Assembly: GCF_023935105.1 (NCBI RefSeq) | Contig: NZ_CP096040.1 | Location: forward strand, 3,348,001-3,412,000 | Reading direction: 5' to 3' | From: Caulobacter segnis | GTDB lineage: Bacteria > Pseudomonadota > Alphaproteobacteria > Caulobacterales > Caulobacteraceae | Length of the DNA stretch: 64,000 nt | Position numbers and translations under genes: made by a program | Part shown: positions 17,096-26,616 of the stretch, piece by piece | Layout: every line of letters starts with the position of its first letter | How positions within the stretch are numbered: position 1 is the first letter of the stretch | The notes under the pieces: model-generated | The model's input: the letters and a program-made list of their open reading frames with translations, nothing else | Database searches by the model: none | What the model was told of the DNA's origin: nothing

Positions 17096-17311
17096 TCAAG
17101 CGTCGGTGGCGGCCCGGTTGCGGTCGCGGCCCCGGGTCAGCCAGTTGTCCGGATAGGTCTCGCGCACGGTGATCGACTTGAACTGGGTGACCGGGATGCG
17201 GGCGTGGTCGCCGGGGTTCAGATCGCGCGACACCGAGTGGCCGGCGAACTCCTCGATGATGGTGATCACTTGGCTGCTGCCGGCGGCGTTCTCGATCAGG
17301 ACCATGTTCAT
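17096..17311 (-). CDS. Small conserved-looking protein of unknown function
   Basis: 71-residue protein, start MNMVLIENAAGSSQVITIIE, not recognised. It lacks a signal peptide or membrane segment, is beta-rich in the middle (HARIPVTQFKSITVRETY) and ends in a basic/alanine tail. It lies 63 nt downstream of the GcrA-family gene on the same strand, with an intrinsic terminator behind it, which supports it being a real gene in that transcript. The ribosome-binding site is weak. Confidence 0.65.
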   Translation of the reverse strand: MNMVLIENAAGSSQVITIIEEFAGHSVSRDLNPGDHARIPVTQFKSITVRETYPDNWLTRGRDRNRAATDA

Positions 17312-17374
17312 GGGTTTTGCTCGGTGGTCTCGAGGAAAGGAGAAAATTCTGGCGAAGAAGGTCTGGAGCAGGCC

Positions 17375-17875
17375 TCAGATCTGGCTCGGCTGAACCCGTT
17401 CCTTCAGGCCCTTCAGGGCCCAGGCCTCGACGGCCTGGCTGGAGCCGAGGCGACGGAAGGCGCCGGCGCTGTGCTGTTCGCAATACGAGCCGCGCGAAGT
17501 CAGCTTGGGACGGCCGCAGAAGCCGAAGTCGTCACCCTCGGGGTTGCCGATCGGCCAGCGGCACGAGTGGGCGCCCAGCTCCAGGATGCCCGACGTCGGC
17601 AGCAGGTCTTCCTCGGTGCGCTCCAGACGCGGCGCGACGTGGGGCGCAGCGGTGGTCTCGCGGGTCGGCCGGCGGACCTGGATGCGCGACGGCGAGCGGA
17701 CGGTGGTGATGCGTTGGCGGGTCGGAACCTCGCGGACGGTGATGCCCAGACGGTGAACCTTGCCGATCACCGCGCTACGGCTGACGCCGCCCAGTTGGCG
17801 GGCCACCTGGCTCGCGCTCAGGCCTTCCAGCCAAAGCTTCCTGAGCGTCGCGGTGCGTTCCTCGCTCCAGTCCAT
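17375..17875 (-). CDS. GcrA-family cell-cycle regulator (probable paralogue)
   Basis: 166-residue protein. The N-terminal DNA-binding half, beginning DWSEERTATLRKLWLEGLSA, with SQVARQLGGVSRSAVIGKVH, is clearly GcrA. The C-terminal sigma-70-binding domain has the conserved LGAHSCRWPIGNPEGDDFGF and FCGRPK...YCEQHS cysteine pattern. GcrA works with sigma-70 at promoters carrying methylated GANTC. The linker is shorter and not proline/alanine-rich as in Caulobacter crescentus GcrA as I recall it, so I read this as a paralogue rather than the master regulator. Two GANTC sites lie 104-128 bp upstream. Confidence 0.88.
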   Translation of the reverse strand: MDWSEERTATLRKLWLEGLSASQVARQLGGVSRSAVIGKVHRLGITVREVPTRQRITTVRSPSRIQVRRPTRETTAAPHVAPRLERTEEDLLPTSGILELGAHSCRWPIGNPEGDDFGFCGRPKLTSRGSYCEQHSAGAFRRLGSSQAVEAWALKGLKERVQPSQI

Positions 17876-17978
17876 GATCTTGTGTCCCTGCCCATCGGAG
17901 CCAGCCCGCTCCGTGAGAAAATGGGTAGAATTTATGGTTAACGCCCGTCAAACAATTATGTGCGGACCCACGTTTTGC

Positions 17979-18003
17979 GATTCCACTTTTCGTGAGAAGA
18001 ATC
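17979..18003. promoter_or_regulatory. Paired GANTC sites upstream of the gcrA-like gene
   Basis: GATTC at 17979-17983 and GAATC at 17999-18003 are 20 bp apart in the region between the gcrA-like gene and the divergent cytochrome c gene. GANTC is the CcrM target and part of GcrA-dependent promoters. Close pairs are uncommon in Caulobacter genomes, where these sites are under-represented. They could serve either divergent gene. Confidence 0.5.
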
Positions 18004-18153
18004 ACGTAGATACCGGCAATTGTCGCAGGGCTCCCGCCAAGCCCGCCTTAAGGAACATTGTTCCGTGACAGGCGGGGGACCCTGATTTTATAAGGGTTTG
18101 GAATGCGTCGCGCCGTCGCAGCCGGTGCGGCGAAACGTCAGTTGGGGACCAGC

Positions 18154-18651
18154 ATGCGTACGTTGAGATTGGCGGCCGTCACGGCCCTCTGCCTGGCCGC
18201 CACGGCCTGCTCCAAGGACGGCGGCAGCTCGGGCGAGGCCCCGGCCTCCGCGCCCGCCTCCGCGCCCGCCCCGACCGACGCCGACAAGGCCGCCGCCCTG
18301 GCCGCCCTGCCCGCCCCCTACAACACCGGCGACCTGTCGAACGGCCAGAGCAAGTTCGCCCTCTGCCGCTCGTGCCACACCATCACCGAGGGCGGCCCGG
18401 ACCTGACGGGGCCGAACCTCTACGGCGTCTTCGGCCGCAAGGCGGGTTCGAAGGAAGGCTACGCCTATTCCGACGCGGTGAAGGCGGCGGGCTTCACCTG
18501 GGACGCCGCGCACCTGGACAAGTGGCTCTCGAGCCCGCGCGAGTTCCTGCCGGGCACCAAGATGACCTTCGCGGGCCTGCACGATCCCAAGGACCGCATC
18601 GACCTGATCGCCTACCTGAAGGTGGAGACGGGCTACAAGCCGGCGCCCTGA
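18154..18651 (+). CDS. Lipoprotein class I cytochrome c
   Basis: 165-residue mono-haem cytochrome. A lipoprotein signal ends at LAATAC (Cys 19), then an alanine/proline linker. The haem-binding CRSCH is at about 71-75, and TGPNLYGVFGRKAG and the axial-Met segment GTKMTFAGL are typical of cytochrome c2/c550-like proteins. The ATG at 18154 is chosen for its GGGGA site and signal peptide; an upstream in-frame ATG at 18103 would bury the signal. It should shuttle electrons at the outer face of the inner membrane. Confidence 0.93.
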   Translation: MRTLRLAAVTALCLAATACSKDGGSSGEAPASAPASAPAPTDADKAAALAALPAPYNTGDLSNGQSKFALCRSCHTITEGGPDLTGPNLYGVFGRKAGSKEGYAYSDAVKAAGFTWDAAHLDKWLSSPREFLPGTKMTFAGLHDPKDRIDLIAYLKVETGYKPAP

Positions 18652-18766
18652 CCATGCGCCCGGCCCCGCTCGAAAAAGAAGCGTGCGTGCGGCATTGTTA
18701 CACGCTCCGCGACAGGCGGTTCTGGCGCATGGATAGAGTTTCCAACCGGGATCCGGATCCAGGCCC

Positions 18767-19504
18767 ATGACGCCCGACGAGGATCGGATCGCGCAGCTGT
18801 TCGACGCCTATAACGGCCGCGCCTTCGATCGCTGCGTCGCGATGCTCACCGACGACGTCGAATGGCCCAACGAGGTCGAGAGCGGCGTGCTGAAGGGCCG
18901 CGACGCCGTCCGGATCTACTTCACCGACGTCACCGCCCCACTGCGGGCCCACTACGAACCGATCAGCCTGCACACCGACGCACGCGGCCGCGTCAGCGTG
19001 CCGAGTCGCCAGGCCGTCGCCAGCGCCGCCGATGGCTCGCTGTGGTCCAGCACCCGCGTCGTTCACCGCTTCACGCTCGCGGGCGGCCAGATCACGCGGA
19101 TGGAGGCCGAGCAGGACGTCCAGGCCGTCACCTTCCCCGGGATCGCCGACCTGCTGACCCGGCTGCACGGGGCGATCAACGCCCGCGACCTGGATGCGAT
19201 CGTCGCCTGCTACGCCCCGAACGCCCGCTTCGCCGACACCTTCGAGAGCGGCGAGATCCAGGGGCTGGACGGCGTGCGCGCCCACTTCGAGCACCTGCTG
19301 GACACCGTCCGTCTGAAACTGGTGGTGCTGAACCACGCCCTGGCGCCCGACGACCGGGTCCGGGCGCGGATCCAGGTCGAGACCCGCGGCCCGAGCGGCG
19401 GCCTCTGGCAGGACGATACGATCACCGTCTGGTATCGTCTGGAGCGGGGGTTGATCGTCGAACAGGACGTCGACGACAGCGGTCGTGACGGAAACGGACC
19501 ATGA
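18767..19504 (+). CDS. Protein with two tandem SnoaL-like (NTF2-fold) domains
   Basis: 245-residue cytoplasmic protein with two SnoaL-type domains. Domain 1 (about 1-125) has LFDAYNGRAFDRCVAMLTDD and EWPNEVESG. Domain 2 (about 126-245) has LHGAINARDLDAIVACYAPN and ADTFESGEIQGLDG. Each carries the [F/I]NARDL-like and ESG elements of a small-ligand-binding cone. The reaction is unknown; such folds host isomerases, cyclases and binding proteins. It overlaps a third single-domain gene downstream (ATGA), giving three related domains in a row. Confidence 0.82.
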   Translation: MTPDEDRIAQLFDAYNGRAFDRCVAMLTDDVEWPNEVESGVLKGRDAVRIYFTDVTAPLRAHYEPISLHTDARGRVSVPSRQAVASAADGSLWSSTRVVHRFTLAGGQITRMEAEQDVQAVTFPGIADLLTRLHGAINARDLDAIVACYAPNARFADTFESGEIQGLDGVRAHFEHLLDTVRLKLVVLNHALAPDDRVRARIQVETRGPSGGLWQDDTITVWYRLERGLIVEQDVDDSGRDGNGP

Positions 19505-19857
19505 GCGCGCTGCTCGAGCTTCTGGAAACGGCCTACGAGGCTTTCAACGCCCGCGATCTGGCGGGCATCCGGACGGCGCTGCATCCCGATGTGGTCTGGC
19601 CCGACACCCTGGAAAGCGGCCCGTCGTTCGTCGGCCGGGAAGCGACGATGGCGCAGTTCGCCCATATCTTCGCGACCATCGTGCCGAACATCGCCCTGAT
19701 CCGGGTGGTGTCGGAAAGCGCCGACGCCCTGACGGTCGAGTCCCAGTACTCGGTCGAGAGCCCCGACGGCCATCTGTGGACCGACAGCCGCGCCACCCTG
19801 ATCTACCATTTCCGCGACGGCCTGCTGTCGGGCCTGACGATCGTCGGCGGCCTCTAG
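19501..19857 (+). CDS. Single SnoaL-like (NTF2-fold) protein
   Basis: 118-residue protein with one SnoaL-like domain: AYEAFNARDLAGIRTALHPD, VWPDTLESGPSFVG and a C-terminal ATLIYHFRDGLLSGLTIV strand. It is closely similar in layout to both halves of the preceding gene (shared FNARDL and TLESG patterns), which suggests duplication. The start overlaps that gene by 4 nt. Function unknown; probably a hetero-complex partner or a redundant enzyme. Confidence 0.82.
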   Translation: MSALLELLETAYEAFNARDLAGIRTALHPDVVWPDTLESGPSFVGREATMAQFAHIFATIVPNIALIRVVSESADALTVESQYSVESPDGHLWTDSRATLIYHFRDGLLSGLTIVGGL

Positions 19858-19862
19858 GCTTT

Positions 19863-22217
19863 CTAGGCCAGCAGGTCGGCGCAGGCGTCCAGCACCGCCT
19901 CGGCGTCCAGGCGGTATTTGCCGTAGAGGTCCGGCAGGTCCCCCGACTGGCCGAACGCCTCCAGCCCCAGCGCTCGCACCCGCTGACCCCGCACCGAACC
20001 CAGCCACGACAGGGCCAGCGGCGCACCGTCGGTGAGCGTCACCAGGCCAGCGTCGCGGTCCAGCGGCGTCAGCAGGGTCTCGATGGTCGAGACCCGCGCG
20101 CCATCCCCGGTCCAGCGCGCCCGCCCCGAGGCCGTCCAGTCCCGGTGCAGCACGTCGGCCGAGGTCACGGCCAGCAGGCCGGCCTCGGGCATGTCCTCGG
20201 ACAGCGCCTCGAAGGCGGCCAGGGCCTCGGGGGCCAGGGCTCCGCTGTAGACCACCGCCAGCCGCGCGCCCGGCGCGGGCGCCTTCAGCCAGTAGGCGCC
20301 GTCGACCACGCCCCGGCGCCAGGCGTCATCCGCCCGCTCGGGCTGATCGATCACCCGCGTCGACAGGCGCAGATAGGTCGAAGCGCCGTCCGCCGCCTGG
20401 ATTCGGTCGAACGCGTGGGCCATCAGCACCGCGGTCTCGTCGGCGAAGGCCGGTTCGTAGGTGTCCAGGCCCGGCTGGGCCATGCCGATGACCGGGGCGT
20501 TGATCGACTGGTGCGCTCCCCCTTCCGGGGCGAGCGTTAGTCCGGAAGGCGTCGCCACCAGCAGGAACCGGGCGTCCTGGTAGCAGGCGTAGTTCAGGGC
20601 ATCGAGGCCCCGGGCGATGAACGGATCGTACAAGGTCCCGACCGGGAACAGGCGCTCGCCGAACAGCGGCGCGGTCAGGCCCAGCGCCGCCAGGGCGATG
20701 AACAGGTTGTTCTCGGCGATGCCCAGCTCGACGTGCTGGCCGGTCTCGGCCTTGGACCAGACCTGGGCCGAGGGGATGCGGCGGCGCTTGAAGACGTCCT
20801 CGTGGGCGCGGCGCTGGAACACGCCCCGGCGGTTCACGAAGCCGCCCAGGTTGGTCGAGACCGTCACGTCCGGCGAGGTGGTGACGACGCGGCCGGCGAA
20901 CTCGTCCTTGCGGGCGGCGATCTCAAACATCACCTTGCCGAACGCGGCCTGGGTCGACTGCTCGCCGCCTCCGGAAACGGCCGTCAGCAGTTCGTCGGCG
21001 GTCGGGGTCGGGATCCTGGGCGCGACGTGCTGGCGCTCGACCTCGGCGGCGAACGGCGCGCGGGCGACCAGGCCCTTCAAGGCCGTGCGCTCGGCCGCCG
21101 ACAGGCCCGACAGCGGGTCCCACTCCTCGCCCTCGACGACGCCCAGCCGTTCGCGCAACTCGGCGATCTGGGCCGGGGTCATCAGGCCCGCGTGATTGTC
21201 CTTGTGCCCCTGGAACGGCAGGCGCAGGCCCTTGACCGTGTAGGCGATGAAGAAGCGCGGCCGATCGTCCTGCCCCGCCTTCTCGAAAGCCTCCAGCAAG
21301 GTCTCCAGGCAGTGACCGCCCAGTTCGGTCATCAGCTCGGCCAGGTCGACGTCCTTGTAGCCGGCGATCAGGGCCAGGGTCCTGGGACTGCCGGCCAGGT
21401 CGGCGTTCAGCCGCTCGCGCCAGGCCGCCCCGCCCTGGTAGGTCAGGGCCGAGAACAGGTCGTTGGGCGCGGTCTCGATCCACTCCCGCAGCTTGTCGCC
21501 ACCCGGCTTGGCGAAGGCCTCGCGCTGGCGCTTGGACCACTTCAGCGTCTCAACGGTCCAGCCGGCGGCCTCGAAGATCTCGCCATAGCGGGTGAACATG
21601 CGGTCCTGGGTGGTCGCGTCCAGGCTCTGGCGGTTGTAGTCGACGATCCACCAGGTGTTGCGGATGTCGTGCTTGCAGGCCTCGATTAGGGCCTCGTAGA
21701 TGTTGCCCTCGTCCAGCTCGGCGTCGCCCAGCAGCGAGATCATCCGGCCCATCTTTTCAGGCTTCACCGCCCCGCGCGCGGCCAGGTAGTCCTGAGTCAG
21801 CGAGGCGAAGGCGGTCATGGCCACGCCCAGGCCGACCGAACCGGTCGAGAAGTCGACGTCGTCCACGTCCTTGGTCCGCGAGGGATAGGACTGGGCCCCG
21901 CCCAGGGCCCGGAAGCGCTTGAGGTTGTCCAGGCTCTGGCGGCCGAACAGGTGCTGGATGGCGTGGAACACCGGGCTGGCGTGCGGCTTGACCGCCACTC
22001 GGTCCTGCGGCCGCAGCGCCTTCATGTAGAGGGCGGTCATGATCGTGGTCAGCGAGGCGCTGGACGCCTGGTGACCGCCGACCTTCAGGCCATCGCGGCT
22101 TCGCCGGAGATGGTTGGCGTTGTGGATGGTCCACGCAGCCAGCCAGAGAATCCGTTCCTCGAGACGGCGCAGCAGAGCTATTTCCTGCCGCCTGGCCGTC
22201 AGAGAGCCATCAGCCAT
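19863..22217 (-). CDS. Homodimeric pyruvate dehydrogenase E1 (AceE)-like thiamine enzyme
   Basis: 784-residue thiamine-diphosphate enzyme resembling AceE-type 2-oxoacid dehydrogenase E1 rather than the two-subunit E1 usual in alphaproteobacteria. N-terminal motifs are GGHQASSASLTTIMTALYM and DFSTGSVGLGVAMTAFA. The TPP motif reads GDAELDEG...DYNRQSLD, so the usual GDG is GDA. The central pyrimidine domain has GIAENNLFIALAALG, and LAPEGGAHQSI is also AceE-like. It is about 100 residues shorter than E. coli AceE. No E2 or E3 gene is near. The substrate may be a 2-oxo acid other than pyruvate; transketolase is a less likely annotation. Confidence 0.8.
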   Translation of the reverse strand: MADGSLTARRQEIALLRRLEERILWLAAWTIHNANHLRRSRDGLKVGGHQASSASLTTIMTALYMKALRPQDRVAVKPHASPVFHAIQHLFGRQSLDNLKRFRALGGAQSYPSRTKDVDDVDFSTGSVGLGVAMTAFASLTQDYLAARGAVKPEKMGRMISLLGDAELDEGNIYEALIEACKHDIRNTWWIVDYNRQSLDATTQDRMFTRYGEIFEAAGWTVETLKWSKRQREAFAKPGGDKLREWIETAPNDLFSALTYQGGAAWRERLNADLAGSPRTLALIAGYKDVDLAELMTELGGHCLETLLEAFEKAGQDDRPRFFIAYTVKGLRLPFQGHKDNHAGLMTPAQIAELRERLGVVEGEEWDPLSGLSAAERTALKGLVARAPFAAEVERQHVAPRIPTPTADELLTAVSGGGEQSTQAAFGKVMFEIAARKDEFAGRVVTTSPDVTVSTNLGGFVNRRGVFQRRAHEDVFKRRRIPSAQVWSKAETGQHVELGIAENNLFIALAALGLTAPLFGERLFPVGTLYDPFIARGLDALNYACYQDARFLLVATPSGLTLAPEGGAHQSINAPVIGMAQPGLDTYEPAFADETAVLMAHAFDRIQAADGASTYLRLSTRVIDQPERADDAWRRGVVDGAYWLKAPAPGARLAVVYSGALAPEALAAFEALSEDMPEAGLLAVTSADVLHRDWTASGRARWTGDGARVSTIETLLTPLDRDAGLVTLTDGAPLALSWLGSVRGQRVRALGLEAFGQSGDLPDLYGKYRLDAEAVLDACADLLA

Positions 22218-22232
22218 GCTTCCTCACCTGCG

Positions 22233-25200
22233 CTATGCCGGTGAGGTTTGCCCCTCACCGTTCTTTTCGCGGGCTTCATACTCTTCGATCTGCCGGGCCG
22301 TCCACTCCGGCGACTTCGTGAAGCGCGCGAGGAGGTCATAGAACACCGGAACGATGAACAGCGTCAGCAGGGTCGCGAAGATCGCGCCGGTGAAGATCAC
22401 CGCCCCGATCGTCTTGCGACTTCCCGCGCCGGCGCCTGCCCACAACATCAGCGGCAGGGCCCCCATGGCCGCGGCGATCGAGGTCATGATGATCGGACGC
22501 AGGCGCAGGGCCGCCGCCTCGATCACCGCCTCGCGCACGGTCAGGCCTTCGTCGCGCAGCTGGTTGGCGAACTCGACGATCAGGATGCCGTTCTTGGTGG
22601 CGATGCCGACCAGGATGATCAGGCCGATCTGGCTGTAGGTGTTGATGGTCGAGCCGGTCATCAGCAGGCCGAACAGCCCGCCCAGCGCCGCCAGCGGCAC
22701 GGTCAGCATGATGACGGCCGGATGGATCCAGCTTTCGAACTGCGCGGCCAACACCAGGAACACCAGCAGCAGGGCCAGGCCGAAGGCTATGGCGATGCCG
22801 CCTGAGCCTTCCAGATAGTCCTTGGCCTGGCCGCCCCACTTGACGCTGACGCCGGGCACGGGCCGCTCGGCCGCCTGCGCCTGGAAGAACGTCACGGCGT
22901 CGCCGACGGTATAGCCGGGGTTCAGCTGGGTCGTCAGGGTCACCGAGCGCAGGCGGTCGACGCGCGGACGGTCCGGGGTGTCGCCGCGCAGCTGCGTGGT
23001 CACCACGGTCGACAGTGGCACCAGGACACCCGAATTGGTGCGGACGTTCAGCCGGTTCAGGTCCTCGATGCTGCGACGCTGTTCCAGGTTGGTCTGCAGG
23101 ATGACGTCGTATTCCTGGCCGTTCTTGATGTAGGTCGTGGCGCGCCGGGAGCCGAACATGGTCTCCAGCGCGCGGCCGATCGACTGGGCCGAGACGCCCA
23201 GGCTGGCGGCCTTGTCCAGGTCGATCTGCACCGACAGGCGCGGCGCGGTCGGCTCGTAGTCGAGGCGCGGACGCGACAGGCCCGGATTGTCCTGGGCTTC
23301 GGCCAGGATGGGCTTCAGCCACTCGGCCAGCTGGACGTAGTCGTTGCCGACGGCGATCAGGTCGACGTTGGTGCCCCCGCCCCCGCCGCCACCGCCGCCC
23401 CGCTGGAACGGACCGCGCACGCTGGCGATGGCGCGCACGCCGGTGATCTTGCCGAGGTCCTTGTTCAGCTCGGCGGCGACCTGGTCGGCGGTCTTCTTGC
23501 GCTCGCCCCAGGGCTTCATGACCACGACGCCGTTGCCGGTGTTGAACTGGCTCTGGCCGAAGCGCGGGATGCTGAGAATGGTCCGATCGGCCTCGCCGTC
23601 CTCGCGATAGCGGGTGATGGCTTTCTCGACCCGCGCGGCGATGCCGGCGGTGTAGTCGTAGCCCGCCCCTTCGGGCGCGGTGATCGACACGTCCACGCGG
23701 CCCCGGTCCTCGGGCGGCACCAGTTCCTTGGGCAGGACGGTGAAAAGCAGGCCCGCGAAGGCGGCCAGCACCACCACCAGCACGCCGGCGATGGCCGCCG
23801 ACCATCCGCCGAGGATGCTCTCCAGCGAGGCGCGGTACGAGTTCTTCAGCTTGTCCATGGCCGCGTCGACGCGCTTGGCCAGCCAGCCCTCGCCGTGCGC
23901 GGGCGCAGCAGCTTGGAGGCCATCATCGGCGACAGGCTCAGCGCCAGCAGCGCCGAGAAGGCGACGGCGGCGGCGATGGCCACGGCCAGCTCGACGAACA
24001 GGCGGCCGATATAGCCCGGCAGAAACATCAGCGGCGCGAACACCGAGATCAGCACGATCGTGGTGGCCACGACGGCGAAGAACACCTGGCGCGTGCCGCG
24101 CTCGGCGGCGACCAGGGCGGGCTCGCCCTCGTCCACGCGGCGCTGGATGTTCTCGACCACCACGATGGCGTCGTCGACGACCAGGCCGACGGCCAGCACC
24201 AGGGCCAGCAGGGTCAGCAGGTTCAGCGAGAAGCCCATCGGGGCCAGGACGATGAAGGTGGACAGGATGCAGATCGGCGCGACAATCGAGGGGATCAGGG
24301 CCGAGCGCCAGCTGCCCAGGAACACCAGGTTGACCAGCACCACCAGGCCGATCGACAGGCCCATGGTAATCCAGACCTCGTGGATGGCCTCGGCGGTGAA
24401 CACCGAGTTGTCGACGGCCACGACCATCGTGGTGCCAGGCGGCAGGCTCTGGTTGATGAGGTCGACTTCCTTGCGGACTGCCTCGGAAATGGCGACGTCG
24501 TTGGCCTGCGACTGGCGGGTCAGGCCGATGCCGACCTGGTCGATGCCATTGCCCCGGAACATGCGCCGGCGCTCGTCCGGGCCTTCCTCGATGCGCGCCA
24601 CGTCGCCCAGCCGCAACACGAAGCCGTTGGCGTCGGCCGCGCGCAGCGGCAGGCGGGCGAACTCCTCGGGCTTGGCGTAGGCGCGGGCCACACGGATCGT
24701 GAAGTCCTTGGCGTTGCTTTCCAGCGAGCCGGCCGGCAGCTCCAGGTTCTGGGCGTTGAGCGCGTTCTCGACGTCGTCGACGCTGACGTTGCGGGCGGCC
24801 ATCTCATTGGCGTCCAGCCAGATCCGCATGGCGTAGATCTTGGCCCCGAACAGGTTGGCCTGAGCCACCCCGTCGATCGTCGACATCCGCTCGACCAGAT
24901 AGCGGTCGGCGTAGTCCGCCAGGGCCAGGGGGTCCAGGGTCGTCGAGGTCAGGTTCAGGATGATGATCGGCGAGGCGTCGGCGTTGGCCTTGGCGATCTG
25001 CGGCGGATCGGCCTGATCCGGCAGGTTGCTGGTCACCCGGCTGACGGCGTCGCGCACGTCGTTGGCGGCCGCGTCCAGGTCGCGGTCGAGGTTGAACGTG
25101 ATGGTGATCTGCGAGCGGCCGTCACGGCTGCTGCTGTTGACGCGGTCGATGCCCTGGATGCCGGCCACCTGGCGCTCGATCACCTGGGTGATGCGCTCCT

Positions 25201-25375
25201 CGATGACCTCGGCCGAGGCGCCGCGATAGGTGGTCGAGACCGAGACGACGGGCGGATCGACGCTGGGCAATTCGCGGATCGGCAGCGAGCTGTAGGCCGC
25301 CAGGCCGATGACACAGAGGATGATCGCCGCGACGGCGGCGAAGACGGGACGACGGACGGAAAGGTCGGACAGCAT
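22233..25375 (-). pseudogene. RND (AcrB/HAE1-type) efflux pump, split by a one-base frameshift
   Basis: Inner-membrane proton/drug antiporter. The N-terminal half (VRRPVFAAVAAIILCVIGLA, EVIEERITQVIERQVAGI, and the DD pair in ALVLAVGLVVDDAIVVVENI) is in one frame up to about 23890. The C-terminal half (MDKLKNSYRASLESILGGWS onward, with PAVIMLTVPLAALGGLFGLL and GIATKNGILIVEFANQL) is in another. One base added near 23891-23900 restores LLRPAHGEGWLAKRVDAAMD and a protein of about 1047 residues, normal for the family. A run of nine glycines (coded near 23373-23402) sits in the second porter domain. It is translationally coupled to the adaptor gene (TGATG at 25375). Confidence 0.88.
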
Positions 25376-26496
25376 CAGCCGGCCTTACGGCCAGAACCGC
25401 CCTGCTCGCCGCCTTTTTGGCCAGGCTTGCCGCCGCCGCTGCCGACGGGCGCGCCGTCCTGGATGCGGTTCAGGCCGTCGGCCACGATCTTGTCGCCCTT
25501 GGTCAGACCCGAACGGATCTCGACGAAGCCGGCTTCGGTGATGCCGGTGTCGACGTCGGTGCGGCGGGCGACCATGCCCTTGGGGCCCTTGGCGATCCGG
25601 AAGACCGAGGCCTGGTTGCCCTCGAACTGCACGGCCGCCTCCGGCACGGCGACGGCCGTGCGCACGCCTTGGTCGATGGCGACCTTGACCAGCATGCCCG
25701 GCTTCAGGCGGCCATCGGCGTTCGGGAACTCGGCGCGGGCCTTGATGGCGCGGGTGGCCGGGTCGATGCGGGTGTCGATCTGGGCGATACGGCCCTGGAA
25801 GGTCTGGCCGGCCAGGGCGTCGGGGCGCGCCGTGATCGGCAGGCCCTCGCGCAGGGTGGAGAGATAACGATCGGGCACCGAGAAATCGACGCGGATCACC
25901 GAGGCGTCGTCCAGGCTGACGATCGGCGTGCCGGCGGCGATCAGCATGCCCGGCGCGACGTCCGAGATGCCGACGCGGCCCGCGAACGGCGCCCGCAGCA
26001 CACGATCCAGCTTCTGAGCCTGAGCCGTGCCCACCGAGGCCTTGGCGACCTCTAGAGCGGCAAGATACTGCTCGGCCGTGGCGCGCGGGGCGATGCCCTT
26101 GTCGGCCAGGGTCTTCCAGCGCGTGTAGTCGCGTTCGGCCTGGGCCAGCCGCGCCTTGGCCTCCGAGATCCCGGCGTCCTCCTGGTCGGCCTTGAGGGTG
26201 ACCAGCACCTGGCCGCGCGACACGGCCTCGCCATCGCGGAAATGGACCGCGGTGATCAGTTCGGCGGTGTTGGAGGTGATCGTCACCGACTGCCGCCCCT
26301 TGGCCGCGCCCAGCACCTCGATACGATCGGTGAACGGCCGCTCGCCGACCGCCATCTGCGAGACGTTGGTCGCGCGCGCGCCGCCGCCGGCGCCCTTGGC
26401 CTCCTTGTTGGCGAAGGCCAGCTTCAGGCCGCCCACCACCAGCATCAGGACGACGGCGGTCAGGGCCACCACGAGGAAGAAGTGCCTACGGATCAA
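25375..26496 (-). CDS. RND efflux membrane-fusion (adaptor) protein
   Basis: Periplasmic adaptor of the HlyD/AcrA family, linking the RND pump to an outer-membrane channel. One N-terminal membrane anchor (HFFLVVALTAVVLMLVVGGL) is followed by a lipoyl-like half (VTITSNTAELITAVHFRDG), a coiled-coil hairpin (ISEAKARLAQAERDYTRWK), the second lipoyl half (VLRAPFAGRVGISDVAPG), a beta-barrel, and a glycine/lysine-rich tail (GSGGGKPGQKGGEQGGSG). The TTG start at 26496 is chosen because GGAG lies 6 nt before it and the anchor follows at once, giving 373 residues. No outer-membrane factor gene is nearby. Confidence 0.9.
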   Translation of the reverse strand: MIRRHFFLVVALTAVVLMLVVGGLKLAFANKEAKGAGGGARATNVSQMAVGERPFTDRIEVLGAAKGRQSVTITSNTAELITAVHFRDGEAVSRGQVLVTLKADQEDAGISEAKARLAQAERDYTRWKTLADKGIAPRATAEQYLAALEVAKASVGTAQAQKLDRVLRAPFAGRVGISDVAPGMLIAAGTPIVSLDDASVIRVDFSVPDRYLSTLREGLPITARPDALAGQTFQGRIAQIDTRIDPATRAIKARAEFPNADGRLKPGMLVKVAIDQGVRTAVAVPEAAVQFEGNQASVFRIAKGPKGMVARRTDVDTGITEAGFVEIRSGLTKGDKIVADGLNRIQDGAPVGSGGGKPGQKGGEQGGSGRKAG

Positions 26497-26616
26497 AGAA
26501 ACGCTCCGGGCGCCGAGCAGAGTCGGCGAAGCTATAAGTGCGGCGAGATATGCACCGCAGCCTAAAGCGGCGTCCAGTGACACACGGATGACGGACTGTT
26601 GCAGTCCTGAAACAAG

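Noticed and set aside
17930-17960. A CtrA box (TTAA-N7-TTAA) upstream of the gcrA-like gene
   Set aside because: Only TTAA-N7-CAAA is present, with too many mismatches to support a call.
23373-23402. A simple-sequence GGC/GGG repeat as a phase-variable tract
   Set aside because: It is made of different glycine codons in a coding frame, and length changes in threes would not shift the frame.
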